From positions 1-6,878 of the forward strand of contig JAYTQU010000231.1 of NCBI GenBank assembly GCA_043746555.1: a stretch of DNA of 6,878 nt, in the 5' to 3' direction. The position numbers were made by a program, and so were the translations under genes. This stretch comes from CAZQYC01 sp043746555 (lineage in GTDB: Bacteria; Pseudomonadota; Gammaproteobacteria; Steroidobacterales; Steroidobacteraceae). Positions within the stretch are counted from its first letter, which is position 1. The number at the start of each line of letters is the position of its first letter. A model generated the notes under the pieces. It saw only the letters and a list, made by a program, of their open reading frames with translations. It was not told the DNA's origin and searched no databases. Positions 1 through 5,013 of this stretch are shown piece by piece.

Positions 1-1148
1 GGATCGAGCACCACTGCATAGTCGAAACCAAAACCTTGCGCCGGACTGATGCCCGCGCCAGGTGCGATCGGCGCAAAACCCAAGCCTGATTTTGAGTTGA
101 GGGTTTGCTCATTGAGTCTATTCGTACGCATCAACGCAACCGAACTTGGCTTTAGGTAACGAACGCCATCTAGTTCGCCGCCGTTCAAAATCATCTGCGT
201 GAAACGCAGGTAGTCGTTCGCCGTGGAAAACAAACCGCCGCCGCCGGACGGCAGCCCCGGCATCTTGATGGTTTGCGGATCGCTCGGTTGTGTGAAAATT
301 GGACCGGGTGGCGCCACAATCAACCCACGTTTTGCCGGATCCCATGCATAGATTGTGGCAACGCGCGATAGTTTTTCTTTGGGTACGAAGAATCCGGTGT
401 CCTTCATGCCGAGTGGGCTGAAGAGGCGTTCTTGCAGGAATTCAGGAAAGGTCTTTCCCGACAACTTTTGCACGATATAACCTTGAATATCGACCGACAC
501 GCTGTACACCCACTTCTCGCCGGGTTGATACAGCAGCGGCAACTTAGCCATGATGTCGATGAAGGCTTGGAGCGATGGTGCGCCGAGCGGATTGGCCGCG
601 GTATACATCTTATCGACCGGCGTGTTGCCGAATGCGCCGTAGGTGAAGCCCGCGTTGTGCGACATCAACTCACCCATCGTCGGTGCATGATGCGGCGCTT
701 CTAGAATCGGTTTACCGTCTTTGTCGACGCCGGCATAAACCTTGAGGTTGGCGAATTCGGGAATGTATTTCACGATCGGGTCGCTTGGCTTCCATTTGCC
801 TTCTTCGTACAACATCATCATCGCCGCGCCGACGGTTGGCTTGGTCATCGAATAGATGCGCACGATGGTGTCGAGCCGCATCGGCTTTTTGGTTTCCAGA
901 TCTTGATAGCCGTACGCCTTGTTCTCCACCACTTTGCCGTGGCGGGCAAGCACGGTCACGAGTCCGGCAAGCTGCTTGTTATCGACAAAACCCTGCATGC
1001 CTTTTTCGAGTTGCTTGATTCCTTCGGAGGAAAATCCAACCGATTCCGGCTTTGCAAGTTTGAGTCCTGCGGCCGATGCTTGCAGCGAAAGCGTTGCGGC
1101 AAGCAACAAGCAAACGGAAATAGACGATACGGAACGATGCAGACGCAT
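1..1148 (-). CDS. Secreted serine hydrolase, beta-lactamase/esterase (class C-like) family, partial at C-terminus
   Basis: The frame is open from an ATG at 1148 to the left edge, giving 382 residues without a stop; the C-terminus lies outside the window. Residues 1-26 look like a Sec signal peptide (basic start, hydrophobic core VCLLLAATL, ASA before the likely cleavage site), so the protein should be periplasmic or exported. The family nucleophile motif SxxK is seen as S100-M-T-K103 within YSMTKP. The second catalytic motif is Y215-S-V in the context GEKWVYSVS, where class C beta-lactamases have YxN and family esterases have YSx. A glycine-rich stretch (SGGGG, about 301-305) followed by FSTANDYLRF is typical of this family. 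The third motif (KTG or HxG) would lie just beyond the edge. A GGGGG run four bases upstream of the start may serve as ribosome binding site. YSV instead of YAN, and the many esterases and peptidases in the family, make a true beta-lactamase role unproven; substrate unknown. Confidence 0.5.
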   Translation of the reverse strand, partial: MRLHRSVSSISVCLLLAATLSLQASAAGLKLAKPESVGFSSEGIKQLEKGMQGFVDNKQLAGLVTVLARHGKVVENKAYGYQDLETKKPMRLDTIVRIYSMTKPTVGAAMMMLYEEGKWKPSDPIVKYIPEFANLKVYAGVDKDGKPILEAPHHAPTMGELMSHNAGFTYGAFGNTPVDKMYTAANPLGAPSLQAFIDIMAKLPLLYQPGEKWVYSVSVDIQGYIVQKLSGKTFPEFLQERLFSPLGMKDTGFFVPKEKLSRVATIYAWDPAKRGLIVAPPGPIFTQPSDPQTIKMPGLPSGGGGLFSTANDYLRFTQMILNGGELDGVRYLKPSSVALMRTNRLNEQTLNSKSGLGFAPIAPGAGISPAQGFGFDYAVVLD

Positions 1149-1364
1149 GTGACCCCCAAAATGAAACTAGAGAAATCGTTGTGCTGATAGGTGCGAGCGG
1201 CACGAGAGAGTAGCGGATCGGGTGGTATCTGCGCCAGCGTTATGACGCTATCTTGCTGGTCGATCGGCCGGCCGACTGACTCGCCGACTGGCCCGCAGAT
1301 TGACGCGACGACAAATAGCAACTCGCTGTGCGAATCACGGCGAGATCGTGAATGCTTGTCTCGC
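1149..1364. other. 216-base intergenic gap between the tlpA-like gene and the serine hydrolase gene
   Basis: No supported gene lies here; the open frames crossing it are parts of shadows of flanking genes. It contains a 12-base perfect palindrome (TCGGCCGGCCGA, 1264-1275), two copies of GCCGACTG with a 12-base period (1271-1278 and 1283-1290), and a small hairpin (AGCGT/ACGCT, 1236-1249). None is followed by a T run on the minus strand, so I do not call a terminator after the tlpA-like gene. The size of the gap suggests the serine hydrolase gene has its own promoter, but I could not identify convincing -35 and -10 boxes. Confidence 0.5.
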
Positions 1365-2021
1365 TTACGCTTTGGTGTGCAATTTTGCGAGTTTGTCCGC
1401 AATCGCCGCGCGCCCGGCATCGGGCGTCAATTCGCCTCGATTGACTTGTTGTACGCCCGCCAAGATCGCATCGATTTTGTCGTGCGTGAGTTCGCCCATG
1501 AAGATGGTGACGATACGCCCTCGACGATCCGTAAAGACCGTGAACGGTAGACCGACGGATTCCACGCCGAATGCTTCAGCGGCGGCAAGACCGTCTTGTT
1601 CGCCGATCAAAATCGGATAGTCAATTTTGATTTCGTCGGCGAACTTGAGAACCTCATCGCGATAGTCGATGGCGACTCCCACCAATTGAAAATCCGTTTC
1701 CTTCTTAGCGATCTCTTTCAGTAACGGAATTTCCTTGCGACACGGTCCACACCACGTCGCCCAAAAATTGACGATCATCGATTTGCCGGGCCACGAGCGC
1801 AGCGACTGCATTTTGTCGTCGCGATTCTTGAGTTGCACGTTGGGCAATGTGGCGGCCATCGCGGGTGCGCTGGGCGCTACAGAACCGGCCGTGGCAACGT
1901 TGATTGCGCGAGCGGGCGGTTGTTGGGCACCCGCATCGCGAGTGTTTTGGTAGTAATAGAACGTGTATCCCGTGACGGCAGCCACTGCGGAAACCAACAC
2001 AATCGCCAACGACCTTCTCAT
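1365..2021 (-). CDS. TlpA-family periplasmic thiol-disulfide oxidoreductase, membrane anchored
   Basis: This 218-residue protein has a short basic N-terminus and one hydrophobic segment (about 4-20), which is a signal anchor or uncleaved signal; a linker rich in Ala, Pro and Gln then leads into a thioredoxin fold from about residue 55. The active site is W90-C91-G92-P93-C94 in FWATWCGPCRKE, and the cis-proline is P159 in VGLPFTVF; both are standard for the TlpA/ResA/DsbE group. The family reduces or isomerises disulfides in periplasmic or membrane-attached proteins, for example in cytochrome c maturation. Residues 180-218 form a helical-looking tail (NRGELTPDAGRAAIADKLAK) that extends past the core fold. 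The gene starts 16 bases after the dsbD stop, with GAGAGC nine bases before its ATG, so translation is probably coupled to dsbD, and DsbD is the likely electron donor. The exact substrate cannot be read from sequence. Confidence 0.5.
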   Translation of the reverse strand: MRRSLAIVLVSAVAAVTGYTFYYYQNTRDAGAQQPPARAINVATAGSVAPSAPAMAATLPNVQLKNRDDKMQSLRSWPGKSMIVNFWATWCGPCRKEIPLLKEIAKKETDFQLVGVAIDYRDEVLKFADEIKIDYPILIGEQDGLAAAEAFGVESVGLPFTVFTDRRGRIVTIFMGELTHDKIDAILAGVQQVNRGELTPDAGRAAIADKLAKLHTKA

Positions 2022-2037
2022 GAATAAATAGCTCTCA

Positions 2038-3957
2038 TCAGCTGGAAAAAGCCGTGGTCACGTGCGCACGAAACTGTTCGGCCTTCATGTATCCCACAAC
2101 GCGGAAATTTTTGCGCTCCACGCCGTCGGCACCAAAGAACATGATGCTCGGCGGGCCGAAGATTCCAAAGCGATTTAACAAAGCTTGATCGTCGGCGTCG
2201 TTGGCGGTGACGTCGGCTTGCAAGAGAACTGCCGCTGCGAGTGCTGCGCCGACTTGTGGATCGCTAAACGTGTACTTCTCCATCTCCTTGCACGACACGC
2301 ACCAAGCGGCAACGAAATCGAGCATGATCGGTTTGCCCGCTGACTTTGCGGCGACGATTTGGTTTTCCAAATCGGCGACCGACTTGATGCGCTTGAAGGG
2401 CAGGGCGTGCGTCGATGTGTTCGCGGTTGAGCTTGTGAGTGCAGTTACTGTTGCGGACGAGCCGAGTCCCACCAACGGTTGCAACGGATCGGTTCTTCCG
2501 GCCAACGCGCCGATCAACAATACGATGCCATACACCAGCACCAACAGTCCCAATCCGCGCACGACCGATGGCGCTTGTTTCGAACCCAGCATCAGGGAAA
2601 AAAGCCAGAAGCCGAACACAATTGCGAGCGTTGCCCACAAGGCCATGGTCACTGCGCCGGGCAGCAAACTACTCATTAAATAAATTGCCAACCCTAAGAA
2701 CATCACGCCGAACACGGATTTCACGGCATCCATCCATGCACCGGCTTTCGGCAACAAGCTTCCCGCGGATGCGCCCACGAGTAACAACGGCAGACCCATT
2801 CCTAAACCCATTGCATACAGCGCGCCGGCACCACGAGCAATCATGTGCGTTTGGCTGATGACAGACAGCGCGGCGATCATCGCGGGCGCAACGCACGCCG
2901 TCACGATCAACGCCGATAGCGCGCCCATTATAAATGTGCCGATGTAGGTGCCGGTCTTTTGTTGATTGCTGACGTCGGTGAGTCTCGATTGAAGCGCGCT
3001 TGGCATTTGCAATGTGAAAGCGCCAAACATGGCGAAAGCAAGCACGATAAACAAAATAGAAAATCCGATAACGATCGCGGGAAGTTGAAAAAAAGCCTGA
3101 GGCGCTTGTTTGAACACCAGAACAAAGATCGCGCCGGCCGCTGCGTATGTGATCGCCATGCCTTGTACGTAAGTGAACGCGAGCGAGAATCCGCGCAGTG
3201 GCGTGACTTTTTCGCCTTGACCTACGATGATGCCGGACAAAATGGGAATCATCGGTAACACGCAGGGTGTGAGCGATAGCAACGCGCCTAGGCCAAAGAA
3301 TGTCGCAAGAACCAGCAATAAGTTGCCGTCGCGAATCAGAGTAGCGAGGCGATCTTGTTCGGATGTCACTCCGCCTGATGATGACGATAGTGACGATGAA
3401 GAAGATGCATCCGACTTTCCCGCCAGCGTGCTTGCCTTATCCGTCGGTGGCAATGTCAACGTGACAAATTTATCGATAGGGTTATAGCAAAGGCCCGCTT
3501 CGGCGCAGCCTTGATATTGAACCTTCAGTTTGAAGTCGCCTTTTGCATCGGCAGCGCGTGCAACCGGGACACTCACATCAAGCACTTCGTGAAAGATTAC
3601 CTGCTTGCCGAAGTATTCATCCTCCTTAACTTGCCCTTCCGGAAATTGCGGCGTGCCGAGTTGCACCGGATTTGCGTCGCTATCGAGTTTGATCTTGATG
3701 CGGTCGCGATAGAGGTAATAGTCCTTTGCTATCACCCAGGTAAGCGTGATTGCATCGGGCTTGCTCATCACCGCGCTAAAATTAAACGCTTCGTCCGGTT
3801 TGAGGAACTCATCTTCGTTTGACGTTGGCGCACTCTTGTCGTTCTTGAGTAGCGCAGCGATTGGATCCTTTGCCCAGGCGGACGAAGAACCGATTGCTAC
3901 CAATGTAAGCAATAACAAAGCAGGCACCAGCCAGCGGCGCGATGAATCCAAATTCAT
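2038..3957 (-). CDS. dsbD: Thiol:disulfide interchange protein DsbD
   Basis: DsbD passes electrons from cytoplasmic thioredoxin through the inner membrane to periplasmic thiol proteins such as DsbC and DsbE/TlpA types. With the ATG at 3957 the protein has 639 residues, somewhat longer than E. coli DsbD (about 565). The order is: signal peptide (1-29, ending AWA before KDP); N-terminal immunoglobulin-like domain with C151 and C157 in QGCAEAGLCY; a serine-rich linker (about 184-195); a membrane domain of about eight helices (213-488) with C232 in LTPCVLP and C355 in TACVAP; and a C-terminal thioredoxin domain with C553-V-S-C556 in AAWCVSCKE plus a cis-Pro loop FGPPS. All six redox cysteines are present. 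I prefer ATG 3957 because GAGG lies six bases upstream and the signal peptide follows directly. An ATG at 3987 and a TTG at 3993 are in-frame alternatives that would add 10 or 12 residues. It lies 48 bases after cutA and 16 bases before the tlpA-like gene. Confidence 0.5.
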   Translation of the reverse strand: MNLDSSRRWLVPALLLLTLVAIGSSSAWAKDPIAALLKNDKSAPTSNEDEFLKPDEAFNFSAVMSKPDAITLTWVIAKDYYLYRDRIKIKLDSDANPVQLGTPQFPEGQVKEDEYFGKQVIFHEVLDVSVPVARAADAKGDFKLKVQYQGCAEAGLCYNPIDKFVTLTLPPTDKASTLAGKSDASSSSSLSSSSGGVTSEQDRLATLIRDGNLLLVLATFFGLGALLSLTPCVLPMIPILSGIIVGQGEKVTPLRGFSLAFTYVQGMAITYAAAGAIFVLVFKQAPQAFFQLPAIVIGFSILFIVLAFAMFGAFTLQMPSALQSRLTDVSNQQKTGTYIGTFIMGALSALIVTACVAPAMIAALSVISQTHMIARGAGALYAMGLGMGLPLLLVGASAGSLLPKAGAWMDAVKSVFGVMFLGLAIYLMSSLLPGAVTMALWATLAIVFGFWLFSLMLGSKQAPSVVRGLGLLVLVYGIVLLIGALAGRTDPLQPLVGLGSSATVTALTSSTANTSTHALPFKRIKSVADLENQIVAAKSAGKPIMLDFVAAWCVSCKEMEKYTFSDPQVGAALAAAVLLQADVTANDADDQALLNRFGIFGPPSIMFFGADGVERKNFRVVGYMKAEQFRAHVTTAFSS

Positions 3958-4005
3958 TACCGGCCTCTTTCGGAAAAGTAGGTTCATAGCCAAATAAGTC
4001 CAGAA

Positions 4006-4339
4006 TCAGAGTGATTTAACACTATCTCTCACCCAAGCAAGATAATTCTCAGCGCCAGCGCACACTGGGATCGCTATGAGCTCCGGAAGTTCGGAAGGAT
4101 GCAAGGTCATGAACCGTGTTTTGAGCGCAGCCAACCGACCGGCCATAGGCTTGATCGTGAGCTCGACCTCGAAGGCGGATTGAACTGCGCCCTTCCATAT
4201 ATTATGTGGAGGTCACGCCGGGAATTCGGCTCACGCACGCCGAAAGGCGTTCGCCAACCAAAGCCTGAGCAATGCGATCGGCTGCTTCGAGCGAGGGGCT
4301 CGACGTGATCGCGATCACGACTTTATCTTGTTCACTCAT
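4006..4339 (-). pseudogene. cutA: cutA, divalent-cation tolerance protein family, interrupted by a one-base frameshift
   Basis: From ATG 4339 the frame reads MSEQDKVVIAITSSPSLEAA and onward to GVTST, then hits TAA at 4202-4204 after 45 codons. In the next frame translation continues as IWKGAVQSAFEVELTIKP to a TGA at 4006-4008. Joining the two by removing one A (a T on the plus strand around 4202-4203) gives a 110-residue CutA of normal family length (about 105-112). The joined protein has the family pattern ERLSACV-x-IPGVTSTYIWKG (residues 30-50), then HPSELPE (80-86, usually HPYExPE), and a C-terminal YLAWVRDSV. CutA proteins are trimeric cytoplasmic proteins first linked to copper tolerance; their role remains unclear. 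The position directly upstream of dsbD matches the cutA-dsbD order of E. coli. No strong Shine-Dalgarno sequence precedes the ATG. The gene could be a recent pseudogene, carry a sequencing error, or use recoding. Confidence 0.5.
4304..4319. repeat. 16-base perfect palindrome inside the start of cutA
   Basis: The sequence CGTGATCGCGATCACG equals its own reverse complement. It lies over cutA codons 7-12 (V-V-I-A-I-T), 20 bases inside the gene and about 140 bases from the groE promoter. Part of it follows from the codons for Val-Ile-Ala-Ile-Thr, so it may be coincidence; an operator role is only a possibility. Confidence 0.5.
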
Positions 4340-4458
4340 GAGGTTAGCGCGGCTTTGAGGGCCACGATGCCGAGCGTAGCGAATCGGGCAACTTGAAGTC
4401 GATCCAGCTTCAATAGGGCCGAATCAGTCGTCGCCTGAGTTTAAAGGTAGCAATAGGT
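4340..4458. other. Divergent cutA/groES intergenic region, upstream part
   Basis: These 119 bases separate the cutA start from the groE promoter and hold no gene. They should contain the cutA-dsbD promoter on the minus strand, but I found no convincing box pair. The one structured element is an inverted repeat, TTGAAG (4393-4398) and CTTCAA (4408-4413), separated by nine bases. It could be a regulator binding site or a small hairpin. Confidence 0.5.
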
Positions 4459-4487
4459 CTTGAATTTTAACCATTGCCCCCTATCAT
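4459..4487 (+). promoter_or_regulatory. groESL promoter, sigma-32-like with overlapping sigma-70-like boxes
   Basis: CTTGAA (4459-4464) followed after 13 bases by CCCCTATC (4478-4485) resembles the sigma-32 heat-shock consensus CTTGAA-N13-15-CCCCATnT. The same stretch also reads as TTGAAT (4460-4465), 16 bases, TATCAT (4482-4487), a fair sigma-70 pair. It lies directly upstream of the CIRCE element and about 90 bases before groES, where the start site of the operon is expected. Confidence 0.5.
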
Positions 4488-4513
4488 TAGCAGCCGTCGC
4501 AGGCGAGTGCTAA
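4487..4513 (+). promoter_or_regulatory. CIRCE operator (HrcA binding site) of groESL
   Basis: The left arm TTAGCAGCC (4487-4495), a nine-base spacer (4496-4504) and the right arm GAGTGCTAA (4505-4513) match the CIRCE consensus TTAGCACTC-N9-GAGTGCTAA. The right arm is perfect; the left differs at two of nine positions. It overlaps the end of the -10 region and the expected transcription start, so HrcA bound here would block initiation. hrcA itself is not in this window. Confidence 0.5.
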
Positions 4514-4574
4514 TTCTGCTCGACCCGCGCCTCCAACCTTATGTCGTAGACCAATCTTATTCGGGGTTACTGTT

Positions 4575-4877
4575 ATGGCTGACAAACTGAAAATCCGTCC
4601 ACTTCACGATCGCGTGATCATCAAGCGCCTTGAAGAGGAGCGCACGTCTCCCGGTGGAATCGTGATTCCCGATTCCGCAACCGAAAAGCCCATCAAGGGA
4701 AAAGTCATCGCCGTAGGCAAAGGCAAAATTCTTGAGAACGGCAACGTCCGTCCGCTCGATATCAAAGCCGGCGACAACGTGTTGTTCGGCAAGTACAGCG
4801 GCACAGAAGTGAAAGTCGATGGCGACGAACTCCTCGTGATGAAAGAGGAAGACGTCATGGCGGTGATCGAGAAATGA
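4575..4877 (+). CDS. groES: Co-chaperonin GroES (Hsp10)
   Basis: GroES forms the seven-membered lid of the GroEL folding chamber in the cytoplasm. The 100-residue product has the usual family length and reads as GroES throughout: KIRPLHDRVIIKRLEEE at the start, the mobile loop around residues 21-38 (ERTSPGGIVIPDSATEKP) with the GGIVIP segment that contacts GroEL, and the C-terminal KVDGDELLVMKEEDVMAVIE. GGGG at 4563-4566, eight bases before the ATG, is the likely ribosome binding site. It is the first gene of the groESL operon, downstream of a sigma-32-like promoter and CIRCE, and 136 bases ahead of groEL. Nothing in the product looks unusual. Confidence 0.5.
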   Translation: MADKLKIRPLHDRVIIKRLEEERTSPGGIVIPDSATEKPIKGKVIAVGKGKILENGNVRPLDIKAGDNVLFGKYSGTEVKVDGDELLVMKEEDVMAVIEK

Positions 4878-4891
4878 CGCGCTCGCGTCAT
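4874..4891 (+). repeat. Hairpin overlapping the groES stop codon
   Basis: ATGACGC (4874-4880) and GCGTCAT (4885-4891) form a perfect seven-base stem with a four-base loop (GCTC). The groES stop TGA (4875-4877) lies in the left arm. No T run follows, so it is unlikely to be a complete terminator; it could affect mRNA stability or readthrough between groES and groEL. Confidence 0.5.
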
Positions 4892-4907
4892 CTCGATGTA
4901 GATCGGG

Positions 4908-4950
4908 ATCCATCGAAACATCTTTGATGGATACCGGCCTTCGCCGGTAT
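4908..4950 (+). repeat. REP-like palindromic element in the groES-groEL spacer
   Basis: Two adjacent inverted repeats are seen. ATCCATC (4908-4914) pairs with GATGGAT (4926-4932) over an eleven-base loop. ATACCGGC (4931-4938) pairs with GCCGGTAT (4943-4950) over the loop CTTC. The two stems share bases 4931-4932. The motif TGGATACCGGCCTTCGCCGG resembles the short dispersed extragenic palindromes (of the type GGAT-CCGGC-CTTC-GCCGG) found in many copies in proteobacterial genomes. Repetition cannot be tested within this window, where I see one copy. Confidence 0.5.
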
Positions 4951-5000
4951 GACCAAGAAAGCGTATTCGATCCCACTTCAGTAAACAGATTTCCAATTTA

Positions 5001-5004
5001 GAGG
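5001..5004 (+). promoter_or_regulatory. groEL ribosome binding site
   Basis: GAGG, preceded by TTA and nine bases before the groEL ATG at 5014, is the best Shine-Dalgarno match near the start. It supports independent initiation of groEL after the long structured spacer. Confidence 0.5.
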
Positions 5005-5013
5005 TTTAAGCAC

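Noticed and set aside
1231..1260. Possible terminator after the tlpA-like gene (AGCGT/ACGCT or CCAGC/GCTGG stems)
   Set aside because: The two stems exclude each other, both are only five bases, and no T run follows on the minus strand.
956..1420. 154-codon minus-strand frame spanning the gap between the tlpA-like and serine hydrolase genes
   Set aside because: It overlaps the start of the serine hydrolase gene and the end of the tlpA-like gene in another frame, has a biased composition and no family features.
4099..4308. 69-codon plus-strand frame within cutA
   Set aside because: It is antisense to cutA, whose two halves are recognisable by family motifs; this frame shows none.
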